Both the position numbers and the translations under genes were made by a program. The notes under the pieces are model-generated. The model was not told where the DNA came from. It was given only the letters and a program-made list of their open reading frames with translations, and made no database searches. A stretch of 43,418 nt of DNA from Balneolales bacterium (lineage in GTDB: Bacteria > Bacteroidota > Rhodothermia > Balneolales > Natronogracilivirgulaceae), in contig SLNO01000039.1 of NCBI GenBank assembly GCA_007132975.1, positions 1-43,418 of the forward strand, written 5' to 3'. This document shows, in pieces, positions 34,197 to 41,856 of the stretch. Each line of letters starts with the position of its first letter. The first letter of the stretch is position 1.

Positions 34197-35183
34197 TCAG
34201 AACCCTGTGAGCACCAGTTTGCCGGCATTGAGGTTCTGTTCCATGCGCTGGTGCGCTTTTTCGGCCTCGGTCCAATCGAATACGCTGTCGATCACCGGCT
34301 GCAGCTGGCCATTTGCAAGCAAGTCCATGTTCTTTGCCTGGAAATCCTTGGTCAGGTCGATTTTATAGACAAGCGGGCGGTTGCGCAGTGTTGAACCGCG
34401 CACCGTCAGGCGCTTGCGAAGCAGACTGCCCAGCCGGACCTCATCCACCCCGCTTCCCCCCATGAAAGCGAGATAGACAAGCCGTCCGTCCATCCCCAGA
34501 AGATCGATATTCCGCTCCCAGTACGGCGCGCCCACGGGGTCTATGATCAGGTCGATGCCCGCCGGTCCCCAAGTTCCGGCAATCACCTCCCTGAAATCTT
34601 CCTGCTTGTAGATCACGGCCAGGTCGGCGCCCAGCTTTCGGCACAGGTCCGCCTTTTCCACGGATCCGACCGTCACGGCCACAGCGCACCCCAGCCGCTG
34701 TTTCGCCAGCTGGATAGCCGCCGTGCCCACGCCGCTGGCCCCGGCATGGATGAGGACCCGTTCCCCTTCCCTCGCCTCTCCAAGCCATGTGAGTGCCTGC
34801 CAGGCCGTGAGGAACGCTTCGGGCACGGCCGCGGCCTGTTCAAATGAAAACGCCTCCGGTACCGGCATGGCCAGTTCCTCGTGGATGACACAATGCGAGG
34901 CGTAACCGCCACCCGGAAGCAGGCCGAAGACCCGGTCGCCCGGACGGTATCGCGTCACCTCGCGGCCGGTCTGTTCTACTACGCCGGACATCTCCAGGCC
35001 GAGCAGCGGCGAGGCGCCCTCCGGCGGCGGGTACTTCCCGGCTTTCTGTGCCAGGTCAGCGCGGTTCACGGCCGTCGCCTTCACGGCAACAAGCAGCTCC
35101 TTTTCACCGGCAACCGGGTCGGGATGTTCGCCCGGAACCATGACCGGTCGCTCGCCGGCCGTATCCACAAGAAGTGCTTTCAT
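34197..35183 (-). CDS. NAD(P)H-quinone oxidoreductase (PIG3-type, zinc-independent MDR family)
   Basis: 328 aa from the ATG at 35183, where the family's 'MKALLVDTAG' start lies; ATG codons at 35204 and 35225 are alternatives. The substrate domain has 'ATAVNRADLAQKAGKYPPPEG' in two adjacent parts, 'LGLEMSGVVEQTG' and 'YRPGDRVFGLLPGGGYASH'. The cofactor domain has 'VLIHAGASGVGTAAIQLAK' and 'DLIIDPVGAPYWERNIDLL'. No catalytic zinc ligands are present, which agrees with the quinone oxidoreductase branch. The family reduces quinones or related electrophiles with NADPH in the cytosol. Confidence 0.9.
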   Translation of the reverse strand: MKALLVDTAGERPVMVPGEHPDPVAGEKELLVAVKATAVNRADLAQKAGKYPPPEGASPLLGLEMSGVVEQTGREVTRYRPGDRVFGLLPGGGYASHCVIHEELAMPVPEAFSFEQAAAVPEAFLTAWQALTWLGEAREGERVLIHAGASGVGTAAIQLAKQRLGCAVAVTVGSVEKADLCRKLGADLAVIYKQEDFREVIAGTWGPAGIDLIIDPVGAPYWERNIDLLGMDGRLVYLAFMGGSGVDEVRLGSLLRKRLTVRGSTLRNRPLVYKIDLTKDFQAKNMDLLANGQLQPVIDSVFDWTEAEKAHQRMEQNLNAGKLVLTGF

Positions 35184-35315
35184 GTGTTTAAAATGTTGAT
35201 TCATAATGTCACATAGAATGACCATGACGTTTTAAATCATACTTCTGTGTGACCGGGATAATGTCCGGTCATTGATCGATCATCCAGATCCAATTGAAGA
35301 TCAAGGGAAGTTTGC

Positions 35316-35477
35316 TCAGTCGTTTTTGGCGATTATCCACACAGCATGAACAATTCCGGGAATATATCCGAGAATGGTCAGGAGGATGTTGAGCCAGAAA
35401 TGAGGTTTGATCCCGATGGTCAGGAAAACCCCGAGCGGCGGCAGAACAATGGCGAGAATGATACGAAGTATGCTCAT
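35316..35477 (-). CDS. YqaE/Pmp3 family small membrane protein
   Basis: 53 aa, found by translating the minus strand from the ATG at 35477. The sequence begins 'MSILRIILAIVLPPLGVFL' and continues 'GIKPHFWLNILLTILGYIPG' and 'IVHAVWIIAKND'. This is the two-helix PMP3/UPF0057 pattern, including the 'LPPLGVFL' motif and 'ILLTILGYIPGIVHA'. Members are plasma-membrane proteins tied to salt and cold stress and membrane potential in other organisms. It is a complete gene of normal family length. Confidence 0.93.
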   Translation of the reverse strand: MSILRIILAIVLPPLGVFLTIGIKPHFWLNILLTILGYIPGIVHAVWIIAKND

Positions 35478-35709
35478 GGATGGCTGCTTTTTTTTGGATG
35501 TGGTCCTGTGTCTTGCAACAAGTAAGGAAATTATGCACTAACAAGCTACCGGGGGTTGATGTCACTCTTGCGGAATACAACATCACAAGACGCTTCTTAA
35601 GTGGATTGGAGGATGCGGTACGCCTGCTAGCGCTTGCATATTTCTTTGACCTGTACGTATCATGTGAAAATATCTGAATTTATGAACCAAATCGAACGGA
35701 AAACCACAG

Positions 35710-36162
35710 ATGAACCTCTCTCCCCTCTCCCTGTTATTGGCGTTTCTGCTGCTCACAGCTTCATGCGGCAATGGAAACAGTGACCGTGCCGAAACCCAAA
35801 ACCCTGACACCGGTTTTGAAGACATCCAATGGACCGTGGTCACGGTACGCGGAGAATCACCTGCCGACGATCCTGGTCTACGGGAACAACCCTGGATCCG
35901 GTTCTCCACTGAGGATGGCAGTTTCCACGGCAACGGTGGTTGTAACAACTATTTCGGGGGGTATGTGCTTGAGGACGGCCGCATGGCTATTGGCAATGCC
36001 GCATCCACCCAGATGGCTTGCACAGAACCCGTTATGGATTTCGAATTCGCCTACCTTCAGGCACTTTCACAGTCGGTATCGTGGATGGTGGAGGACGATA
36101 AACTATTTCTTCAGGATGAAAACGGCGAGCTGGCCGTGACTTTTCGAAAGCTTCAGGAATGA
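35710..36162 (+). CDS. META domain lipoprotein (HslJ-like)
   Basis: 150 aa. Lipoprotein signal 'LLLAFLLLTASC' with Cys at about residue 19. The META domain follows: 'IQWTVVTVRG', 'PWIRFSTEDGSFHGNGGCNN', 'YFGGYVLEDGRMAIGN', 'STQMACTEPVMDFE', 'FLQDENGELAVTFRK'. META/HslJ proteins are envelope proteins linked to stress and heat-shock responses, function unknown. The two domain cysteines (in 'GGCNNYF' and 'QMACTE') are typical. No SD is evident. Confidence 0.9.
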   Translation: MNLSPLSLLLAFLLLTASCGNGNSDRAETQNPDTGFEDIQWTVVTVRGESPADDPGLREQPWIRFSTEDGSFHGNGGCNNYFGGYVLEDGRMAIGNAASTQMACTEPVMDFEFAYLQALSQSVSWMVEDDKLFLQDENGELAVTFRKLQE

Positions 36163-36181
36163 TTCCCGATTGACCGATGTT

Positions 36182-36197
36182 TGCCGCAGATGCGGCA
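36182..36197 (+). terminator. Hairpin downstream of the META gene
   Basis: TGCCGC (36182-36187) pairs with GCGGCA (36192-36197) around AGAT, 20 bp after the stop codon. The stem is GC-rich and stable, but only a short T run follows two bases later (GGTTT), so it is a candidate terminator. Confidence 0.35.
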
Positions 36198-36340
36198 GGT
36201 TTGACGGGTCGCTAAGCACATTGCAACCAGCCAGGCAGCACTGATGATTTTGTTCAGCTGCACTGATTTGCCGAAAAATTAAAAAATGCCATCAGCATTT
36301 GGCGCGAACACTTTCATGTAAAAACATAAAATCCATCATT

Positions 36341-37687
36341 ATGAAAAATCTCCTACCCTGGCTGCTTCTGACAATGGCAGCAACGTTGATGGTCCTGTCA
36401 CCCCGGAATTCTCATGCGCATGACCACGGGCCGGTACTCTTCGAAAACGTCCGCATCTTCGATGGCCACTCCGAGACCCTATCGCCTCCGTCATTCGTAC
36501 TGGTGGATGGGAATACCATCCAGCGCATTTCGTCCGGCCCCATTGATGTGGACGGCGGCAACATCACGCGCATTGACGGACAAGGACGCACGCTGATGCC
36601 CGGGCTTATCGACGCGCATGTGCACCTGACATTCGGCTCCATGACTATGGAACAGCTCATGGACCCGGGGTTGACTCCTCAGAAGGCGGCGCAAAATGCA
36701 GCGACCAGTGCCATGGAGATGCTCATGCGGGGCTTTACGGCTGTGCGCGATGCCGGTGGACCCATTTTCGAACTCAAGCATGCCATTGACAACGGTCAGG
36801 TACCCGGTCCGCGCGTATGGCCGTCTGGCGCCACCATCAGCCAGACTGCCGGCCACGGTGATTTCCGACTTCCAAGCGAGCGCTCCCGACGCTTTTTCGG
36901 TGAGCCCTCCCGGGCGGAACTCCTGGGCGCCACGTTCATCGCCGACGGGCGCGATGAGGTGCTCACCGCCACACGCGAGAACCTCCGATTCGGGGCCAGC
37001 CAGATCAAGCTGATGGCCGGTGGGGGCACATCATCAGCCTACGACCCTGTGGATGTCACCCAGTACACCCTTGACGAGATGAAAGCCGCCGTGGAGGCTG
37101 CCGAGGACTGGGGCACCTACGTCATGGTTCACGCCTACACCCCGCGGGCCATCCAGCGTGCCATCGAGGCCGGGGTCAGGGTGATCGAGCACGGTCAGCT
37201 CCTCGACAGAGAGACCCTTCAGATGATGGCCGATAATGATATTTGGCTCAGCACGCAGGTGCTGCGGGCGAGCACGCCTAATATGGACCCGCATCGACTA
37301 GAAAAGAGAAGACCGGTGATAGAGGGGCAGCCCCGGATGTGGTCCATGGCCAAAGAGCTGGGAGTCAAATTGGGCTGGGGGACCGACTTCCTGTTCGAGC
37401 CGGCACTCAACATCGAGCAGAACAGCAACATCCTGCTGCTCCGCGAATGGTTCTCCCCTGTGGAAATACTGAAAATGGTCACGCATGACAATGCGCAAAT
37501 GCTGGCACTTTCTGGTCTGAGAACTCCCTATCAGGGCAGGATTGGCGTGGTGGAGGAAGGCGCCCTGGCCGATCTGCTGCTGGTCGACGGCGACCCGCTG
37601 GAAAACCTGGAGCTGATCGCCGATCCGGAAAACAGTTTCCTGGTGATCATGAAAGACGGTAGGATCTACAAAAATCTGTTGGACTGA
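36341..37687 (+). CDS. Secreted amidohydrolase
   Basis: 448 aa from the ATG at 36341, which starts a signal peptide ('LLPWLLLTMAATLMVL', ending near 'SHA'). The metal-dependent hydrolase residues are all present: His93 and His95 in 'LIDAHVHLTFG', Lys223 in 'SQIKLMAGGG' (candidate carboxylated lysine), His264 in 'VMVHAYTP', His284 in 'VIEHGQL' and Asp349 in 'LGWGTDFLF'. This matches the binuclear amidohydrolases related to imidazolonepropionase and Xaa-Pro dipeptidase-type enzymes. The substrate may be a peptide or cyclic amide; it should act in the periplasm or outside. No SD is visible. Confidence 0.9.
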   Translation: MKNLLPWLLLTMAATLMVLSPRNSHAHDHGPVLFENVRIFDGHSETLSPPSFVLVDGNTIQRISSGPIDVDGGNITRIDGQGRTLMPGLIDAHVHLTFGSMTMEQLMDPGLTPQKAAQNAATSAMEMLMRGFTAVRDAGGPIFELKHAIDNGQVPGPRVWPSGATISQTAGHGDFRLPSERSRRFFGEPSRAELLGATFIADGRDEVLTATRENLRFGASQIKLMAGGGTSSAYDPVDVTQYTLDEMKAAVEAAEDWGTYVMVHAYTPRAIQRAIEAGVRVIEHGQLLDRETLQMMADNDIWLSTQVLRASTPNMDPHRLEKRRPVIEGQPRMWSMAKELGVKLGWGTDFLFEPALNIEQNSNILLLREWFSPVEILKMVTHDNAQMLALSGLRTPYQGRIGVVEEGALADLLLVDGDPLENLELIADPENSFLVIMKDGRIYKNLLD

Positions 37688-37724
37688 CGAATTTTTTCTC
37701 CGTTATTTCAAGGTAATCCTCTGG

Positions 37725-37743
37725 TTGCCAGGCCGACTGGCAA
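37725..37743 (+). other. Perfect hairpin between the amidohydrolase and hydrolase genes
   Basis: TTGCCAG (37725-37731) pairs with CTGGCAA (37737-37743) around GCCGA. It lies 37 bp after one stop codon and 26 bp before the next start. There is no downstream T run, so it may be an mRNA leader or processing element rather than a terminator. Confidence 0.4.
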
Positions 37744-37769
37744 TGATCTGCTGATCAAAAACCCAATGA

Positions 37770-38612
37770 ATGCGCCTCATCCTGATTTTACTGATCGCCA
37801 TTGCATCTTGCGGGGAAGGCAGCCTGAGCGGTGATACGTCCGGCAACGGCGCCTACAGGATCACAAAAACCGTCACCTACGGCGGAGTGTCGGTGGATGT
37901 GGTCATCGACAAACCGGAAAACGACAACGTTGACGTGCTCATGGTCTACCATGGGACCGTCTGGTTTGACGACAAGATCCTGGAAGCGGCCAACAATGCG
38001 CTGGACGGCTTCAAGCGGATCATCGACCTCGATGATATCATGGTCGCAAGCGTGGCCTATCCCGAAGAAAACCTCCTTATTGGGGACAATATCGCACATG
38101 CCGAAGCGGCGCTTTTGTGGATGATGAACCGGGCTGAAAATGAACTGGATATCATCATCAACAAGATTTTTCTGGCGGGACATTCGCAGGGCGGATATCT
38201 GGTGTCACGGCTGAATACCATGCACGAGACGCATGGTGTGATCGCCAACGCGCCCGGTCCGTTAAACCTGATTTATCGGTGTCAGCTTGAGGAAGAGGGC
38301 CGGTTGCCAGCGGGGATCGCCTGTACGAGCCTGAGAAATGCATATGGCACAACCGCATCCAACTCCGATGCCTATTTTGCAAGGTCCTTGCTGAATTTCA
38401 CGGATGGTTTCCTGGGCGAGATCCTTTTTGTGCAGGGGCTGGATGATTCACCGATCCAAATGTACTCCTGGCCGGTTTTCAGCCGACAGATCCGGGACTG
38501 CACCGATTGCCGTGAAGCGCATTTTCTGGACCTGCCCGGATACGGACACAATGCGCTCTTCCAGAGCAGCGAGGCGGCGGAGGCTTTTAATCAGTTCCTG
38601 AATGGCAGATGA
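37770..38612 (+). CDS. Alpha/beta hydrolase lipoprotein
   Basis: 280 aa. The N-terminus 'MRLILILLIAIASCGEGS' is a lipoprotein signal with Cys14. The nucleophile elbow is 'AGHSQGGYL' with Ser139. A possible acid is Asp225 or Asp226 in 'VQGLDDSPIQM', and the catalytic His260 is in 'GYGHNALF'. Upstream 'VLMVYHGTVWF' supplies the oxyanion strand. The triad order fits a serine esterase/peptidase of the alpha/beta hydrolase fold tethered in the envelope. It follows the secreted amidohydrolase by 82 bp on the same strand and may act in the same catabolic task. Confidence 0.88.
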   Translation: MRLILILLIAIASCGEGSLSGDTSGNGAYRITKTVTYGGVSVDVVIDKPENDNVDVLMVYHGTVWFDDKILEAANNALDGFKRIIDLDDIMVASVAYPEENLLIGDNIAHAEAALLWMMNRAENELDIIINKIFLAGHSQGGYLVSRLNTMHETHGVIANAPGPLNLIYRCQLEEEGRLPAGIACTSLRNAYGTTASNSDAYFARSLLNFTDGFLGEILFVQGLDDSPIQMYSWPVFSRQIRDCTDCREAHFLDLPGYGHNALFQSSEAAEAFNQFLNGR

Positions 38613-38760
38613 CCATCCGCGGGTAAATCCCGGCGATCACAATCTTCCCCCGGTATCCATTACGCTTTGATTTTTCCCGGGATAAGCTAATATTACGCTG
38701 TGTTCAACACGTCGTCCGGATGCGCACATCCGGTCCCATCAACCATTTGGAGGTACAGAT

Positions 38761-39693
38761 ATGGAACCAGCCGGCAAGGGAATCCACCACATCACCGTTC
38801 TTGGCGGGGACGGACAACGGACCACCGATTTCTACGTAAAAACCCTCGGGCTTCGCATGATCATGAAGACCGTCAACCAGGACGACCCGTCGGTCTACCA
38901 TCTGTTTTACATAAACGGCACGGGACAACCCGGATCAAGCATGACCTTCTTCCCCTGGCCCATGGCCGTACAGGGCAAACCGGGCAGCGGCCAGGCCACC
39001 GCCGTATCCTTTGCCGTACCCGCAGGTTCCGCGCCCTATTGGGCGGAGCGGCTCGCCGCAGAGGGCCTTGATTTCGACGGCCCCTTCGAGCGCTTCGGCA
39101 CGCAGGTGATCTCATTCCGTGACCCCGACTTGCTCACACTCGAACTGGTTTTTGACGAGACGGTGGATGCGGTTGCTGCCTGGCGCGAAGGAAGCGTGCC
39201 CGCAGAACATGGCATCCGCGGTTTCTGGGGCACCACCCTCGAAATAACGGAAACAGCGGATACAGCAGACCTCCTTGAAACGGTATTCGGGTTCGAAAAA
39301 GCCGGCTCGGACGGGCCGCTGACCCTCCTCAAAACCGGCGAAGCCGTCGGCGGGGCGGTCATCCTGAACAAATCAGAGCCAAACAGGGGTGCTAACGGCC
39401 GGGGCGTGGTGCACCACGTGGCTTTCCGGGCGAAAGATGAGAAAGAGCAATTGTGGATGCGGAAGGAAGTTGCAAACCGCGGCCTGTCCCCCACCCCGGT
39501 GATCGACCGCCATTTTTTCAAATCCGTCTATTTCCAATCCCCCGGGGGCGTACTGTTCGAGATCGCCACGGACGGTCCCGGCTATGAATCCGCACAGGAT
39601 GAAAAGGATCTTGGTGTGAAGCTGTGGCTGCCGCCATCCCTGGAAAGCCGGCGGGAGATGATCGAAAAACGCCTGCCGGACATTACCATCTGA
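38761..39693 (+). CDS. VOC family ring-cleaving dioxygenase (MhqO-like)
   Basis: 310 aa with two vicinal-oxygen-chelate domains. Candidate metal ligands are His9/His10 in 'GIHHITVLGG', His218/His219 in 'GVVHHVAFRAK' and Glu267 in 'LFEIATDGPGY', the marker of the MhqO/MhqA-type ring-cleaving dioxygenases. Those iron- or manganese-dependent enzymes open quinol or catechol rings and are induced by quinones in Bacillus. An FMN-dependent reductase follows downstream, the same pairing as in quinone-detoxification operons. The stop codon TGA is the first of the units in a 9-bp array. Confidence 0.92.
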   Translation: MEPAGKGIHHITVLGGDGQRTTDFYVKTLGLRMIMKTVNQDDPSVYHLFYINGTGQPGSSMTFFPWPMAVQGKPGSGQATAVSFAVPAGSAPYWAERLAAEGLDFDGPFERFGTQVISFRDPDLLTLELVFDETVDAVAAWREGSVPAEHGIRGFWGTTLEITETADTADLLETVFGFEKAGSDGPLTLLKTGEAVGGAVILNKSEPNRGANGRGVVHHVAFRAKDEKEQLWMRKEVANRGLSPTPVIDRHFFKSVYFQSPGGVLFEIATDGPGYESAQDEKDLGVKLWLPPSLESRREMIEKRLPDITI

Positions 39694-39831
39694 ACCCACT
39701 AACCCATCTGACCTATCTGAACCATCGGAACCGTCTGATCCGTTTAATAGGTCTGATCTGTCTGATTAGTCTGTTCCGTCTGATAAGTCTGACACGTTTG
39801 ACACGTTTGACACGTTTGAACCACCTGAATG
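39688..39831 (+). repeat. 9-bp tandem array (about 16 units) beginning at a gene's stop codon
   Basis: Units of nine bases run from ATCTGAACC at 39688, which spans the last codon and TGA stop of the dioxygenase gene, to about 39831. Consensus is roughly (A/G)TCTGA(N)(N)C. Three near-identical units (GTCTGACAC, then GTTTGACAC twice) at 39787-39813 are the most regular. Because the period is three codons, TGA recurs in the dioxygenase frame in most units. In another frame the array stays open and reads as Leu/Thr/Arg/Ile repeats. Confidence 0.9.
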
Positions 39832-39879
39832 AGGTTCCTTCAGGTAATATAACCAGCAAGAAAAAAAGACTCCTCTGAT

Positions 39880-40428
39880 ATGAAGATACTGGCATTCGCA
39901 GGCAGCCTGCGAGAAAAATCATACAATAAAGCGCTTCTGAGGGCGGCCCGGGACCTGGCACCCGGCGGCATGGAGATCGAGCTTTTCGATCTCGCCGGCA
40001 TCCCGCTGTTCAACGCGGACCTTGAAGCGAACGGAGATCCGGAAAGTGTCGCCGGTTTCAAGGAAGCGATCCGGCAGGCCGACGGCATCCTGATCGCTTC
40101 CCCGGAATACAATCACGGCATGACCGGAATAACCAAGAACGCCATCGACTGGGCATCGCGTCCTCCAAAGGACCCGCGCTTATTCGGAAAGCCGGCCGGC
40201 GTAATCGGAGCGTCGCCGGGTATTACAGGCACGGCTCGAAGCCAGGACCAGGTCCGGCAGGCCCTGAAATCGGTCAATGCACCCTGCATGCCCCATCCCG
40301 AATTGCTGCTTTTCCGGGCAAAGGAAAAGTTTGATGAGGATGGCAAACTGACCGATGATTCCACTGTTAAACATTTGGAGCGGTACCTGCAGGCTTTCTC
40401 GCGCTGGGTGGAGAAAATAAATGACTGA
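39880..40428 (+). CDS. NADPH-dependent FMN reductase
   Basis: 182 aa. The flavodoxin-like fold is marked by the phosphate-binding loop 'AGSLREKSYNKALL', then 'LFDLAGIPLFNADLE', and the conserved 'ASPEYNHGMTGITKNAIDW' that binds the FMN ring. 'GKPAGVIGASPGITGTARSQ' follows. The family includes chromate and quinone reductases and azoreductases that use NAD(P)H. Its position after an MhqO-like dioxygenase suggests a role in reducing quinones. The genes are separated by ~186 bp containing the 9-bp array, so they may or may not share a transcript. Confidence 0.92.
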   Translation: MKILAFAGSLREKSYNKALLRAARDLAPGGMEIELFDLAGIPLFNADLEANGDPESVAGFKEAIRQADGILIASPEYNHGMTGITKNAIDWASRPPKDPRLFGKPAGVIGASPGITGTARSQDQVRQALKSVNAPCMPHPELLLFRAKEKFDEDGKLTDDSTVKHLERYLQAFSRWVEKIND

Positions 40429-40465
40429 TAATCGACGGTTGATGTCGCTTCAATCAGTATCTGTA

Positions 40466-40504
40466 TAAAAATCATGGATCCCCGGCAACCTCCAGGCCGG
40501 GGAC
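40466..40504 (-). terminator. Strong hairpin with T-run on the minus strand
   Basis: TCCCCGGC (40480-40487) pairs exactly with GCCGGGGA (40497-40504) around a nine-base loop. On the minus strand the stem is followed by ATTTTTAT (ending near 40466), so it fits a rho-independent terminator for the cupin gene, 130 bp after its stop. It may also block readthrough from the FMN reductase side. Confidence 0.55.
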
Positions 40505-40637
40505 CCACATCCCCTCTTAATACTGGATGAAATGACCATGACCGTAGCCCTGACACACAGAAGCATGATTAAAAACGCCATGGGCATTCCATGTGACGAT
40601 ATGAATCTTTTCTTTTTCAGCACATAAACACCTGCGC

Positions 40638-41594
40638 TTATCTTCCATGCGGCAGGTTGCCCCCTCTTATGTCAATGGCATCAACCGGTTCTTCGAAAGC
40701 AATGAACAGAAGGCATTCTTCATCGGGACCAACACAGATGGCATCGTGCGGCAATTTGGCCGGTCCATAAGCGTACGTAAACGGTTCCAAAATTACTGGC
40801 GGCTGACCCTGATAGTTGACCCGCATCTGTCCCGATATCAGCACCATGCGTTCGGCGGAAGTGTGCCAGTGCTTTGGGATCTTTGACTCAGGAGCCAACC
40901 TCAGGAGCACATCGGCATCATGTTCTTCCGGATTGCCCTGAAGCACACCCAGTCCGCAGCCTGCGGGCATGAAAGACGGACAATCACCGAACATTACCTC
41001 TTCGGCAGTGAGGATGAACGCTTCTTTATCCGATCCTGGTGCCGGTTTCTCTTCCGTCGAAAGGGCATCCACCGGATCCTCAAAAGCAATGAAGAGGATG
41101 CAGGGGTCCTCGCTCTCCTCAAGACAGTGCGCTACGTGAGCAAGTCCGCCCGGACCATAGGCATAGGTCCCTCTCTCCAGAAACACCGGATCCTGTCCGT
41201 CATAATCCACCCTCATCTTGCCGGATACAAGCACCATGCGCTCGTCTGACGTATGCCAGTGATGGTCGGCGGTTGTGCCTGGTTGCAGCTTGAAGTAGAC
41301 GTCAGCATTTCGTTCGGCCGGATTTCCCTGGATCACGGCCAGCCGGCAATCATCCGGCATGAACTCAGGACAGGGCAGCCACTCGAGGTCTGGGTCGCCG
41401 GGTTCAAGGGTGAAGGCGGGGTCACCGGTTGCCGGAGACAGGTTGGAAACCCTGTGCGCGACAGCGTTGTCGGCGCCTTCTGCGGCCCGGTAGTTTGACT
41501 CTGTTGCATCAATCTCATTACAGCTGATAAGCACCACAGAAGTCAAAAGGAGCATGCAGATACTCTTTGAAACTGTTCCTATTGTGGACTTCAT
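40638..41594 (-). CDS. Lipoprotein with two cupin domains
   Basis: 318 aa from the ATG at 41594, preceded by GGGAG at good spacing. The signal 'SICMLLLTSVVLISC' makes it a likely lipoprotein. The mature part is a duplication: cupin motif 1 appears as 'DHHWHTSDERMVLVSGKMRV' and again as 'KHWHTSAERMVLISGQMRV', and motif 2 as 'GTYAYGPGGLAHVAHC' and 'FTYAYGPAKLPHDAIC'. The repeated His/Glu residues could bind one metal per domain. Before each domain is a 'CPxFMPxxC' pattern (Cys pair). Both motif-2 copies also have nearby cysteines, suggesting disulfides in the periplasm. Double-cupin proteins serve many functions, so no reaction is assigned. Confidence 0.9.
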   Translation of the reverse strand: MKSTIGTVSKSICMLLLTSVVLISCNEIDATESNYRAAEGADNAVAHRVSNLSPATGDPAFTLEPGDPDLEWLPCPEFMPDDCRLAVIQGNPAERNADVYFKLQPGTTADHHWHTSDERMVLVSGKMRVDYDGQDPVFLERGTYAYGPGGLAHVAHCLEESEDPCILFIAFEDPVDALSTEEKPAPGSDKEAFILTAEEVMFGDCPSFMPAGCGLGVLQGNPEEHDADVLLRLAPESKIPKHWHTSAERMVLISGQMRVNYQGQPPVILEPFTYAYGPAKLPHDAICVGPDEECLLFIAFEEPVDAIDIRGGNLPHGR

Positions 41595-41856
41595 GATATT
41601 TCTCCCAAGGTTGGTTTTAGATGACAGCTGCCACATTTCCTGTGCGTTTATGTCGTACAAAGGAAGCGTGGCACCAGAATACCGGATCGCCTGTCGGAAT
41701 CACTGCCACTCTTTTTGATCTGCAAGTACGTTCCATTCGGAATGGCAGCCTGCCGGCCAGTCGTATATCCGCATTCTACTGTACTAAGCTGTAAAAGAAG
41801 GGAAAGTCTAACATGTTCATGGAAGCAGATTTGTCATCCACCCCCGAAACATCAGC
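41595..41856. other. Intergenic region, no gene recognised
   Basis: About 262 bp between the end of the fructose-bisphosphatase gene and the cupin start, both on the minus strand. No frame here carries family features. It likely holds the cupin promoter and the 3' end of the upstream transcript. I saw no strong hairpin. Confidence 0.35.

Noticed and set aside
39624..39878. Frame reading Leu/Thr/Arg/Ile repeats across the 9-bp array
   Set aside because: It starts inside the dioxygenase gene in another frame and stays open only because of the 9-bp period; no SD at a plausible start.
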